From a virus, in IMG/VR virus record IMGVR_UViG_3300022688_000007, positions 1 through 36,613 of that record: a stretch of 36,613 nt of DNA. The stretch is one strand, 5' to 3'. The notes below the pieces were generated by a model. That model made no database searches. It saw only the letters and a program-made list of their open reading frames with translations, and was not told the origin of the DNA. The translations under genes were made by a program, and so were the position numbers. Each line of letters starts with the position of its first letter. Within the stretch, counting starts at the first letter, position 1. Positions 9,065-16,388 of this stretch are shown here, one piece after another.

Positions 9065-10797
9065 GCTACGCGCCCTCGCGAACGATCCGTGACGCTGCTG
9101 GCCTGCACCGCCGCAGTGATCTGCGGAAGCCGGCGCTGAATTTCCATCCCGATCTGCTCGGCAACGCCCATCTGCGCGCCGCGCGCATCAATGGAGATCG
9201 TCACGTTGCCGCCCGAAATCTTGTCATTCGGGATGACGCGGCCCGACGAAGACGGCGCGAAGATTTCTGGGCCACGCTCACCGACAAGATACGCCTTGCC
9301 CTGGCTCACCGGCCCGCCCTCGGCCCGAGCGCCGCCGAAGATGCCGCTGAATGCACTGCTCAGAAGACCAGTGCCGCCTACTGATCCGCCAAATGGCCCG
9401 GAGCCAAACAGCGCCGCCTCAAGCGCAGCCCGCGCGATGGACTTCGCCAGATTGGCGAACGTCTCGGAAAGATCGTCACCCGCCACGATGGCATCAAGAA
9501 TGCCGTCCTTGAGCGTCTGCGCCTGCTGATCCCAGAACTGCGCGGCCTCACCGACCTGCGTGTAGCGGTCGCGCGCCATCTCAAGAGCGGAGTTGTATGT
9601 TTCGAGGTTGATCGACCCCGCCGCCAACCGCTCGTTCAAAACCGCCTGCACGTCGCCAAATTGAACCGCAGCTTCTTGCGCCCGGCGGATGGCCTGATCT
9701 GCCGCCCGCATTTCTGCTGTAATTTCGCGAGCGCCTGATCCGCCCCCGCCACCGCCGCCGCTCCTGACGCTGGATGTGTAAGAACGCTGCGCCACCACGC
9801 TTTCCGCCCTGGCGTCCATCCCCGCGAAGCGGGCGGCATCAGGCCCGACAGCACCGCTATTCAACAAGGCGATGGCGTTGGCTGCTGCCCCTGCGTCATT
9901 CACGACGCGCCCTAGCTGTTGCGACGCAATGTCTGCAAAGCGAAAAAGCTCGGCAATCGCCGCGTCATATGTCGGGTCGTTCAGCGCCTCCAAAGCATCG
10001 GCCGCATCCAAGGCGCGATCACGTTGGACGCTTAGTTCTTCCTGCCCCGATGTGGCAAAATTCATAACGGCTGACGCCGCCTCACGAACAGAAGGTGAAA
10101 GAGACCCGAAAGCCGTTTCCACGGCGCGAAGGTTGCGCCCGCTGGATGTTTCAAGCCGCTGCAAGGCGTCAATCGCCGTCCCGACATCACTCTCCATTTC
10201 CGAGAACCCGGCAACCGCGCTTTCGACCTGATTGCGAAACTGGCTCAACGACACTTCGCGCAGCCCATCCACAACGCGCCTTATCTGCGTGTCCATGCGG
10301 CCATATCGTTCAATCAAAACCTCGACCGAAGCGCCCGCCAAATCTTGCGCGTCCCGCAAGCCCTTGAACGCACCTGACAAATCGTCCACTCTTTCGCTTA
10401 CGTCGCGCGTGTCCCGCTCTAGGTTGAAAAAACCGGAGACAAGCGGAATCAGAGCGCCCGCCGCAACACCGGCGAAGATGCCAATGGTGCCGAAGGCTAG
10501 GCCGATGTCTGCCGCCTGGATGGACAGCGCCCGCAAGACACCGCCGCCCGCCTGCGCCTGCTGGAAAACCTGCGAAAGCTGTAGCGACGTTTGGCGAAGC
10601 GCATTTGCGTTGAAAGACCGGCTTAAACCTTGAGCGGCGACGGCTGTCGTGGCCATGCCCCGGCTCATCTGCGTGGTGGCCTTTGTGACCTGACCGCCAG
10701 TAACCACGGCCTGATCACCCATGCGGTCAAGGGCAACCGTACCCTGCGCGACTTGACGGCTATCGACCCGAAGGCCAAGTGTGGCGATATCAGTCAT
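9061..10797 (-). CDS. Tail length tape measure protein
   Basis: This is a 578 residue protein starting MTDIATLGLRVDSRQV. It is mostly long alpha-helix, rich in Ala, Gln, Glu and Arg. A hydrophobic stretch lies at about residues 90-125 (AADIGLAFGTIGIFAGVAAGALIPL). A Gly-rich linker (about residues 345-355) precedes the C-terminal region, which has the usual tape measure ending FA.GG.V....A.LVGERGPEIF.P...G.VI. At about 0.15 nm per residue the tail should be near 85 nm. The ATG has no good ribosome site; the 13 bases upstream overlap the Shine-Dalgarno of the divergent plus-strand gene. This suggests the gene between GT and this one was inserted and disturbed the usual coupling. Confidence 0.93.
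   Translation of the reverse strand: MTDIATLGLRVDSRQVAQGTVALDRMGDQAVVTGGQVTKATTQMSRGMATTAVAAQGLSRSFNANALRQTSLQLSQVFQQAQAGGGVLRALSIQAADIGLAFGTIGIFAGVAAGALIPLVSGFFNLERDTRDVSERVDDLSGAFKGLRDAQDLAGASVEVLIERYGRMDTQIRRVVDGLREVSLSQFRNQVESAVAGFSEMESDVGTAIDALQRLETSSGRNLRAVETAFGSLSPSVREAASAVMNFATSGQEELSVQRDRALDAADALEALNDPTYDAAIAELFRFADIASQQLGRVVNDAGAAANAIALLNSGAVGPDAARFAGMDARAESVVAQRSYTSSVRSGGGGGGGSGAREITAEMRAADQAIRRAQEAAVQFGDVQAVLNERLAAGSINLETYNSALEMARDRYTQVGEAAQFWDQQAQTLKDGILDAIVAGDDLSETFANLAKSIARAALEAALFGSGPFGGSVGGTGLLSSAFSGIFGGARAEGGPVSQGKAYLVGERGPEIFAPSSSGRVIPNDKISGGNVTISIDARGAQMGVAEQIGMEIQRRLPQITAAVQASSVTDRSRGRVA
10753..10782 (+). promoter_or_regulatory. Candidate promoter for the plus-strand moron gene
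   Basis: A TTGACG -35 box lies at 10753-10758. The best -10 position after an 18 base spacer (10777-10782) is poor. Strong -35 with weak -10 is common in alphaproteobacteria. It lies inside the tape measure coding region and would give a leader of about 20 bases carrying the AGGAG site. Confidence 0.3.
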
Positions 10798-10810
10798 TCA
10801 GGAGAACCCC

Positions 10811-11095
10811 ATGAGAGGCATCATTCTTGCGGCTTGTGTCGCCGCTTCGCCCGCCGCCGCTGCGCCGACATGCGAACAGGTCGGAGAAATCGCGCGGATC
10901 GTGGCGGAAACCATGCAGGCGCTAAACGCACCAGTGATTGAGATTGCCGAGGTTGTCGCCGCCGACTACACCGCAGGCGGAAGCGAAGATGTGTTCAACA
11001 CAGTGATGCCAAATGCTACCGAGATCCGCTCGTCTCTTGCCGAACAGTCGGAGCGTCTCATGGCTGTCTTTTCCGAAACAGGCTGCGCGCCCTAG
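10811..11095 (+). CDS. Exported small protein (moron) inside the tail operon
   Basis: This is a 94 residue protein encoded against all its neighbours. ATG 10811 has a strong ribosome site (AGGAG at 10800-10804, six bases upstream). The N-terminus MRGIILAACVAASPAAAAP is a Sec signal peptide with likely cleavage near AAA-AP. The mature part of about 75 residues is predicted helical, with one Cys at each end (TCEQ and TGCAP) that could form a disulfide. It exactly fills the gap between the GT and tape measure genes, which usually touch. The likely role is a periplasmic moron expressed apart from late genes, for example in superinfection exclusion or host modification; that is inference. I do not recognise a named family. 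Confidence 0.8.
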   Translation: MRGIILAACVAASPAAAAPTCEQVGEIARIVAETMQALNAPVIEIAEVVAADYTAGGSEDVFNTVMPNATEIRSSLAEQSERLMAVFSETGCAP

Positions 11096-11475
11096 TCCGG
11101 TTCATAAGGCGCTTCGCCCTCGCTCGCCATGTTCATCTCGTCCGCATAAACCGCCGACAACCGCATGATCTGACGCCGCCAAAACGGCGCAACGTCCTGC
11201 ATCTGCGCGCCCTCGACCCACGCAACAATCTCGGACCAGTTGAGACCGCGATATGCTGCCCCCATGCCAAACTCGACCCCAACAGACCCCGCGTCGTGCA
11301 TCAGGTCCACCAGCCATTTCAGCGGCCCGACCTGCACATTGTATTCGGCCAATCTGGCCTCGCCTTTGTGGCGCGCGATCCATTCCCGCCGGGGCAGCGT
11401 AAAGTCTTTCGGCACCGCCCCAAGCCATGCCTCCTGCCGCAAGTACAAAGCCGCCTGACTTACGGCTTCGGCGTA
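11092..11475 (-). CDS. Tail assembly chaperone T part, made as GT by -1 frameshift
   Basis: The frame from 11475 to the stop at 11092 is open and lies exactly -1 relative to gene G. Shifting at the slippery site joins 121 residues of G to 127 residues of this frame, giving a fusion of about 248 residues. The T part begins YAEAVSQAALYLRQ and carries W-rich helices (WLVDLMHDAG, LNWSEIVAWVEG, FWRRQIMRLSAVYADEMN). In lambda the GT protein binds the tape measure and loads the tube subunit. An isolated TTG start at 11448 exists but has no convincing ribosome site, so fusion is the likely mode of expression. Confidence 0.85.
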   Translation of the reverse strand, partial: YAEAVSQAALYLRQEAWLGAVPKDFTLPRREWIARHKGEARLAEYNVQVGPLKWLVDLMHDAGSVGVEFGMGAAYRGLNWSEIVAWVEGAQMQDVAPFWRRQIMRLSAVYADEMNMASEGEAPYEPD

Positions 11476-11481
11476 AAATTT
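11448..11481 (-). promoter_or_regulatory. Programmed -1 frameshift signal (G to GT)
   Basis: On the minus strand bases 11481-11475 read A-AAT-TTT in the G frame, a perfect X-XXY-YYZ heptamer. After a six base spacer there is a stem, AAGCCG (11468-11463) with CGGCTT (11453-11448), around a nine base loop that holds the last base of CCG and most of the G stop region. Heptamer, spacer and stem are in the textbook order and distance for a bacterial -1 shift, and the product joins exactly the two chaperone frames. Confidence 0.85.
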
Positions 11482-11837
11482 GCCCTGTTGAACACCTCCG
11501 CAGCCACCGCCGCGCGTATCTCGGGAATGCCCATGACGATCTCCACGGCATCGCGGCTGAATGGCAATTTTTCACCTTTCACGGTGAAGTTGTCAGACCA
11601 TCCGCACACCGCCGCCCGAAGGACGCGCAGATCATTTTCCCGCACGTCCTTCGGCGTCTTGCCGGGATTGTTCAACCCCTTGAGGACCGCAGCATGAACG
11701 CCCTCGTCGTGCATCCCCTTCACGCGGAAGGTGATGGGCGCTCCGTCGTCGCCGTTGATGGTTTCCCCGTCGATAACAAGCGGCACGTCCACGCCGGCTT
11801 CTGCGGCCTCGCGGGTGTCAAACCGGCTCAGGTCCAT
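11460..11837 (-). CDS. Tail assembly chaperone G
   Basis: This is a 125 residue protein starting MDLSRFDTREAAEAG at ATG 11837, which overlaps the tube gene stop by one base (TGATG). It begins with a polar beta segment (VPLVIDGETI, PITFRVKGMHDEG) and ends in a helical domain (LPFSRDAVEIVMGIPEIRAAVAAEVFNR). It sits between the tail tube and tape measure genes, the fixed place of G-type chaperones. Most ribosomes should stop at TAA 11460; a fraction should shift to make GT. The family is recognised by context and by the shift signal rather than by strong sequence motifs. Confidence 0.87.
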   Translation of the reverse strand: MDLSRFDTREAAEAGVDVPLVIDGETINGDDGAPITFRVKGMHDEGVHAAVLKGLNNPGKTPKDVRENDLRVLRAAVCGWSDNFTVKGEKLPFSRDAVEIVMGIPEIRAAVAAEVFNRANFTPKP

Positions 11838-12304
11838 CAGACTTCGTTCCCTTCGGCCACCGTGCCCGGGATGGCGCGGATCGTCACCGACCGGCGCACG
11901 ATGTCGTTGGCCCCGCCATAGGACCGCGCCCACGAACTCACGTGAACCTGCATGGCGGTGTAGTTGCCCGTCTCGTCGCGGATGCGCATGGAAATGCGCG
12001 CTGCAGCCGACCCCTTAGCCGCGTCAAACGCCGCCTTCAGAATGACCTGCCCCGCGTCTGCCGGGTCGTCAGCCATTCCGGCCTCACCGCCGCCGGGGTC
12101 GAGAATACCACGAAACGGAATGCGCCCGTCTGTGATGCTGTCGAATTGCTGGTCTTCGTAACGGTTGCCGAAGTCGGGCACCTGATCGAAGCCGCCAACC
12201 GACGTGTACGTGAGAGCGTTGTATCCGGCTTCGTCAAAGGTTGCGGGTGCCGCCGCCGACACCTCGACCAGAACGCCCGCGACGGGCGTGAGAGTTACAG
12301 CCAT
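11837..12304 (-). CDS. Major tail tube protein
   Basis: This is a 155 residue protein starting MAVTLTPVAGVLVEVS. It is acidic and beta-rich, with the pattern Y.SVGG.DQVPDFG....DQQFDSITDGRIPFRG....GGGE.G...DPADAGQ.IL. It ends with a RDETG.YTAMQVHVSSW.RS.G..N.I.R..V.IR core typical of tail tube subunits of the lambda V / GTA type. The gene lies directly before G, as expected, and 29 bases after the tail terminator gene. These subunits stack as hexameric rings around the tape measure. Confidence 0.88.
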   Translation of the reverse strand: MAVTLTPVAGVLVEVSAAAPATFDEAGYNALTYTSVGGFDQVPDFGNRYEDQQFDSITDGRIPFRGILDPGGGEAGMADDPADAGQVILKAAFDAAKGSAAARISMRIRDETGNYTAMQVHVSSWARSYGGANDIVRRSVTIRAIPGTVAEGNEV

Positions 12305-12333
12305 TGTGGCCTCCTGTCAGTGATGGGTCGGCG

Positions 12334-12747
12334 TCAGGCCGAAGTGACCGCGTATTCAACGCGGATCTGGGTCATCCAATGGTCGCCAGTCGCGCGGCCA
12401 CCGATGGAATAGGTGCGCAAAACCGTGACACGGGCCGTGCCCTGCGTAAGCGTCAAGTCTTGCGGGAAATGGTCGACAATGCCTTGGGCGCGGTCGATAT
12501 AAACCGCCTCGTGCTGCCCCAACTCGTTCATCAAGTCGAGTTGAAGAATGCCCTGATGCCGAAGTGGCGTGGATGCGTTGACCCCAAGGCGATCGGGAAC
12601 GTTTGGAAGATGCGCGACGCGGAGCCAGTATCCCGTTTGCTCTGCTGGATACCCCGGCCAAACGATTGTTGGCGCAGGGGCAAGGCTCAGGCCCTCCACA
12701 CGCGCCATAAGCGCCCGGTGAATGTCCGTTTGCGCAATTTCAGGCAT
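12334..12747 (-). CDS. Tail terminator protein (DUF4128-like)
   Basis: This is a 137 residue protein starting MPEIAQTDIHRALMAR. The order is an N-terminal helix, then WPGYP.EQTGYWLRVAHLPNVPDRLG, then RHQGILQLDL..ELGQ, then helix IDRAQGIVDHFPQ and a last beta pair. This matches the DUF4128 / lambda U fold that closes the tail tube at the neck. The gene is separated from the next head-side gene by one base and lies just before the tube gene. Confidence 0.85.
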   Translation of the reverse strand: MPEIAQTDIHRALMARVEGLSLAPAPTIVWPGYPAEQTGYWLRVAHLPNVPDRLGVNASTPLRHQGILQLDLMNELGQHEAVYIDRAQGIVDHFPQDLTLTQGTARVTVLRTYSIGGRATGDHWMTQIRVEYAVTSA

Positions 12748-12748
12748 G

Positions 12749-13159
12749 TCAGCCCTGCGCCGCGATCTGCCGGATCACGGCATCCGCGATAGGCTGGAAC
12801 CGCTGCACCGTAAGCGCCACCATTCCGTTGGGCGCTTGGTTGGACCATCCGTTTTCCAAGCGGTCTGCATAAGGCAGGTTATTGACCATGTAGATCACGT
12901 CGCCTGCCTTTACATTTTGCGTCGCGCTCTGAACCTTCGCCGTCACAACTGCGCCGCTCGGGTCCACTGCCTCGATTATGCCGCCTTGTGCCCGCCCGAC
13001 CGCAGGCTGCCAGTTGCCGCGAAAGCGGCCAGTGTCTACCGGCGAAAGCAAGATCACGTTGGAAAACACGTCCAGCGTGATCTTCCGCACCGCCTGATCC
13101 ATCTTCTTTTGCGTCTTGTCCGACCACCGGCGAACCTGCGCCGAAAACTGCCCGCTCAT
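12749..13159 (-). CDS. HK97 gp10-like neck / minor tail protein
   Basis: This is a 136 residue protein starting MSGQFSAQVRRWSDK. ATG 13159 was chosen because it overlaps the preceding stop by four bases (ATGA). It has an N-terminal helix (KMDQAVRKITLDVFSNVI) followed by SPVDTGRFRGNW and a later Y...LENGWSNQAP.GMV segment. This pair is the hallmark of gp10-like neck proteins. They join the head-closure ring to the tail terminator. No unusual feature is seen. Confidence 0.87.
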   Translation of the reverse strand: MSGQFSAQVRRWSDKTQKKMDQAVRKITLDVFSNVILLSPVDTGRFRGNWQPAVGRAQGGIIEAVDPSGAVVTAKVQSATQNVKAGDVIYMVNNLPYADRLENGWSNQAPNGMVALTVQRFQPIADAVIRQIAAQG

Positions 13160-13518
13160 GCCCGCGCCACCATCTTGTAATGCGTCACCGTGCCCGCCGG
13201 GGCAAACCGGCCCGCATCCACAATGGCCAGCGTTCCAGCGCTGCAAACGACTTGGTCCGTGGTCATCGGCGTGATGCTCAACCCCTTGGCAGCGACAATC
13301 ACCCGAAAATCCCCAGACTTGATCGTCGTGCCATCAATGTCGCGCAGATCCACTGGAAACACAGCCAAGCGGCAAGGATAGTCTGCGCTCGCTGCGCTGC
13401 CCGCCGCCGGGTCGCTCGGGCTGCCACTGGTTACGGTCGTTCTGCGGATGGTTGCCGCTTCTCCGAAACTCTCAAGGAGCGACAGCGTCACGTCCGCGGC
13501 GCTCGTGTAGATGCTCAC
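13156..13518 (-). CDS. Head closure / stopper-like protein
   Basis: This is a 120 residue protein starting MSIYTSAADVTLSLLESFG. It is beta-rich, with TIRR.TV..G...DPA..S...DYPCRLAVFPVD, then TIKSGDFRVIVAAKGL, and ends in VTHYKMVARA. Size, order in the neck block and ending match head-closure proteins that sit between connector and tail terminator. It overlaps both neighbours by four bases. Confidence 0.8.
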   Translation of the reverse strand: MSIYTSAADVTLSLLESFGEAATIRRTTVTSGSPSDPAAGSAASADYPCRLAVFPVDLRDIDGTTIKSGDFRVIVAAKGLSITPMTTDQVVCSAGTLAIVDAGRFAPAGTVTHYKMVARA

Positions 13519-13997
13519 GCCCGCACCATCGGCGACTGACCCGGCGCGGCAACGGTGTAGTTGCGCAAAAGCCGATCAACCGCGTCATATCGCGGTCGGC
13601 CCTGCGCGCCGGCATATTCCACCTCAATCACGTCCACTTTTTGACGCTTGATTCCGCCCGTGTAGGTTGCAAGCGGGTCAGCGCCGCCTTGGATCAGGTA
13701 AGCCATTTCCATCTGAGCGCGCTTGATTGCATCGGGAACGGTGTCCGGGTCGATAGGCCAGTTATCCACAAGCTGATTGACCAAGCGCGGCCAGTCCATC
13801 GCTTGATCCTGATATTGCTTCATCCCGACCCACGAATAGGTTGCGTTGATCGCAATGGCCGCACGACGCAAATTGACTTCGTTTTCCCCATCCGTTGCCG
13901 CAAGCGTCCAGCCCAGCGAAGCCGCGCGCGCCTGATACTCCGCGAGCGTGGCGTAGCTGTCCGCGTCGGCGGCGCCGATGGTAACGGTCAAGGCCAT
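13515..13997 (-). CDS. Head-tail connector (DnaT-like family)
   Basis: This is a 160 residue protein starting MALTVTIGAADADSYATLAEYQARAASLGW. The pattern ADSY.TL.EY.....LGW....D...E..LRRA...I...Y.W.G....QDQAM.WPR matches the putative DnaT-like family that, in phages, occupies the connector position after the coat gene. The C-terminal helix binds portal-side proteins in related systems. It is called connector rather than DNA-binding because of its place in the head-neck block. Confidence 0.85.
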   Translation of the reverse strand: MALTVTIGAADADSYATLAEYQARAASLGWTLAATDGENEVNLRRAAIAINATYSWVGMKQYQDQAMDWPRLVNQLVDNWPIDPDTVPDAIKRAQMEMAYLIQGGADPLATYTGGIKRQKVDVIEVEYAGAQGRPRYDAVDRLLRNYTVAAPGQSPMVRA

Positions 13998-13999
13998 TG

Positions 14000-14155
14000 T
14001 CAGTCAGCTTTCTTGCGTGGTCGGCCAGGGCGGCGCTTTACCGCTTCTTCCCGCCCTTTTTCTTGTACGGCTTTGGCATTGCTCGCCCTCGGGTCATCTG
14101 CGTTCACGATCTTGCGCCGCCCATTGACGACGATTTCGATGGTCGGCAGTCGCAT
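14000..14155 (-). CDS. Small basic protein with AT-hook-like tail
   Basis: This is a 51 residue protein starting MRLPTIEIVVNGRRK. ATG 14155 overlaps the previous TGA (TGATG); the connector gene starts two bases after its stop. The C-terminus RRPGRPRKK contains the GRP core of an AT hook and is strongly basic. Small genes in this place are common between coat and connector in siphoviruses and are often head-associated. DNA binding is possible but not shown. Confidence 0.75.
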   Translation of the reverse strand: MRLPTIEIVVNGRRKIVNADDPRASNAKAVQEKGREEAVKRRPGRPRKKAD

Positions 14156-14397
14156 CAGAACGCCACTACAATACCCGTTGCGTCGGTGCCCGTACTGAGA
14201 ACGCGCCGAAAACCGACATGCGGATGAAGAACCCCCGCCACGCACGCAGGCCAGACGCAGGATGTGCCATCGTCATATTCAAGCGCCACCGCGCCAGCTG
14301 TTCCGACCTGAAAACCACGCGCCTCGCCTTCGATCTTCGCGGTGTCACTCGGGGTCCAGGCCAGCCCAAAGACCGCGCCCTGCGTTTGCTTGCTCAT
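14155..14397 (-). CDS. Small head-associated protein (spike-base or decoration-like)
   Basis: This is an 80 residue protein starting MSKQTQGAVFGLAWTPSDT. The layout PSDTAKI.GEARGFQVGTAGAVALEYDDG, then AGVLHPHVGFRRVLSTGTDATGIVVAF, is the small beta-sandwich pattern of GTA spike-base-like and head fibre-base proteins. It lies just after the coat gene, past a hairpin that may reduce its transcription. The role is inferred from this pattern and position. Confidence 0.72.
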   Translation of the reverse strand: MSKQTQGAVFGLAWTPSDTAKIEGEARGFQVGTAGAVALEYDDGTSCVWPACVAGVLHPHVGFRRVLSTGTDATGIVVAF

Positions 14398-14423
14398 GTT
14401 CGCCTCCGTTGGCTGGTCTCATG

Positions 14424-14449
14424 AAAGGGGCCGAGCGGACCCGGCCCCT
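14424..14449 (-). terminator. Hairpin after the coat gene, possible partial terminator
   Basis: On the minus strand the 60 base gap after the coat stop holds an eight base pair stem, AGGGGCCG (14449-14442) with CGGCCCCT (14433-14426), an eight base loop and then TTTC. The U run is short, so read-through is expected. It would keep coat mRNA abundant relative to the downstream genes, or protect its 3' end. Confidence 0.5.
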
Positions 14450-14457
14450 CGCTCAGA

Positions 14458-15612
14458 TCAGCCCATCAGGACCGCAGCGAAATCGCCCTTCCACACCTTC
14501 GCGGCGTAGAAAGTCGTCACGTCGATCATGGTCTTGCCATAGCCCTTGTAGACCGCGATCTCGTAGATCAGACCCGAGAATGGGTCCTGCACGGTCATAC
14601 GGTCAACCGCGGCGTCACCGCCGAACGGCTGCTCCGGGGCGCGCGCAACCAGTTCGACCGCGTTACGGTGGAATATGGCATTTGCCACGAAGTTGTTGCC
14701 GATGGTCATTTCCACCGTGTCGGCCAGGGTTTCCACAAGTCCGGTCGGGTTCAGCACGATATTGCCAGACGTCGCCGTCAGGCCGGTGCCGACGATGTAG
14801 TTGTTGCTGTCGCCAGCAAAGGTCACAACGTCACCGGCCTTGATGCCGGTCGTGTTGACCGTGCCGCCATCAAGCGCAATCGTGGTTTCACCGATCGGCT
14901 CACCGCCCGCTGCATCGTAGCCCACGCCAGCGCCCTTGACATGCGACGCAACGCCAGCGCTCTCCTTGAGCATGACGCCCTGAAGATCCAGAAGCGTGCC
15001 CTGGCGTAGAAGCGTGTCGCCGCCTGCCTCGTTGGCCTTCTGCAACTGCGCGAGGTTGCGCAGCTTGGTGCCGGCCGTGGTGCTAAGAACCATCGAGACT
15101 TGGCCATCCATCGGCGTGCCGTTGTCCACGAGAACTTGGCGCCCCTCAGCCACAACGTCGAAGTTCGAGCCAAACGGGGTCGTCCCCGCCGCACCAAACG
15201 CACGAGACGCGCCCTGGTACACCTTCGTTCCGACATGGGATTCGATGGCGTTCGTGATCGTCCGCATCGCCTGCGCGATCTGGTCGCCGTAGATGGTTTC
15301 GAAGCCCGAGCCGTTGTTGACGTGGCGAATGTCCTCGCCAGTCCATGGAATCTGAACGTTGGCCACTTGGTCGATGGTCATCGTCTTGTTGTCAACCGTT
15401 TGGTCGTCCCCTTCGGGGATGGTCATCGACGGGGTGTAAGACGTGTTCAGCGTCGGCTTGCGGGTGAAGTGCGAACGCACCGTGTCACCGAAAGCGGCCC
15501 GCTCGGAGCCTGCGTTGATGGTCACAGACGGGATGAACCCAACCTGCTCGCGACCCACGATGTCGGCGGCTTTATAGATGTCTGCCGCCAGATCAGTCAG
15601 AACATTTGCCAT
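14458..15612 (-). CDS. Major capsid protein (P22 coat-like, HK97 fold)
   Basis: This is a 384 residue protein starting MANVLTDLAADIYKAADIVGREQVG. The N-terminal layout and the core (GDQIAQAMRTITNAIESHV, VAEGRQVLVDNGTP, then a VMLKESAG segment) resemble P22 gp5-type coats. An inserted beta domain at about residues 235-305 (TGIKAGDVVTFAGDSNNYIVG) corresponds to the P22 insertion domain. A ribosome site AAGGGAAAG lies seven bases before the ATG. The gene follows the scaffold and is followed by a hairpin. The subunit forms the head around the scaffold and binds the portal. Confidence 0.9.
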   Translation of the reverse strand: MANVLTDLAADIYKAADIVGREQVGFIPSVTINAGSERAAFGDTVRSHFTRKPTLNTSYTPSMTIPEGDDQTVDNKTMTIDQVANVQIPWTGEDIRHVNNGSGFETIYGDQIAQAMRTITNAIESHVGTKVYQGASRAFGAAGTTPFGSNFDVVAEGRQVLVDNGTPMDGQVSMVLSTTAGTKLRNLAQLQKANEAGGDTLLRQGTLLDLQGVMLKESAGVASHVKGAGVGYDAAGGEPIGETTIALDGGTVNTTGIKAGDVVTFAGDSNNYIVGTGLTATSGNIVLNPTGLVETLADTVEMTIGNNFVANAIFHRNAVELVARAPEQPFGGDAAVDRMTVQDPFSGLIYEIAVYKGYGKTMIDVTTFYAAKVWKGDFAAVLMG

Positions 15613-15637
15613 GCTCTTTCCCTTGCTGGTTTGGCGC

Positions 15638-16345
15638 TCAGTCGTCTATGACCTTGCCGCCGGATTTGGAGAACTCGGCCCGCTCCGCGTGGTTCATTGC
15701 GTCCCAATCGCTTCGCTTGGCCGTCTTTGGTTCCGGCTTCCCGCCGTTTGATCCGGGCTGCTTCCCGCTGCCCCCCGCGCCCTTGTCAGCGACAAGATGC
15801 GGAATGGACCTGGCCAACTCTGCCGCCAAGTCGCTCAGGGTCGCACCGTGGTCGGCACCGCTGCCGATCATGGGCTTCCCGTCCGACGTGAGGACTTTCA
15901 CGCCCCCATCATCGGAAAATTCGATGCGCTGCCGCGCGTATGCCGCCATTAGGTCGAGACCTTCCGGCACGACACCGGCTTTCGCCAGTTCTGCCTTGAG
16001 GTCAGAAACAGCCTGCCGTTCCAGCACGCTGCGAAACCGCTTTTCGGCCTCGGTCAATTTGCCTTCGTATTCATTCGCCATCGCGTCCAGCTTGGCCTGC
16101 GCCTCTTCCGCGCCCTTGCCGGTGCCTTGCGCCGCTTTTTCCAGATCCGCGATGCGCTTGGCCACTTCGTCGGGCTTGCCGAGTTTCGACCACGCCGCCG
16201 CGTTTTCGCGCTCTTTCTGGAGGGCCGATTTCAACCCTGACACGTCTTCGGGCTGAGGAATTGCGGCGAGGTCCAACTTGCCGTCTGCAACGTGGCCTTG
16301 CATCCACTCGGGCAGGCCCGAGGGGTCTTCGATGGTGATTTCCAT
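15638..16345 (-). CDS. Head scaffolding protein
   Basis: This is a 235 residue protein starting MEITIEDPSGLPEWMQGHV; ATG 16345 was chosen because the upstream extension has no conserved features. It is highly charged and helical, with a long coiled-coil region at about residues 35-130 (for example LKSALQKERENAAAW, ADLEKAAQGTGKGAEEAQAKLDAM). A disordered Gly/Lys-rich part and a short C-terminal helix (DWDAMNHAERAEFSK) follow, the usual coat-binding end. Position just before the coat gene supports the call. No protease domain is present. Confidence 0.87.
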   Translation of the reverse strand: MEITIEDPSGLPEWMQGHVADGKLDLAAIPQPEDVSGLKSALQKERENAAAWSKLGKPDEVAKRIADLEKAAQGTGKGAEEAQAKLDAMANEYEGKLTEAEKRFRSVLERQAVSDLKAELAKAGVVPEGLDLMAAYARQRIEFSDDGGVKVLTSDGKPMIGSGADHGATLSDLAAELARSIPHLVADKGAGGSGKQPGSNGGKPEPKTAKRSDWDAMNHAERAEFSKSGGKVIDD

Positions 16346-16388
16346 GATGTTCGCTTCCCGCGATTGGTGGTGAGGCTTCCCGCCCCGG

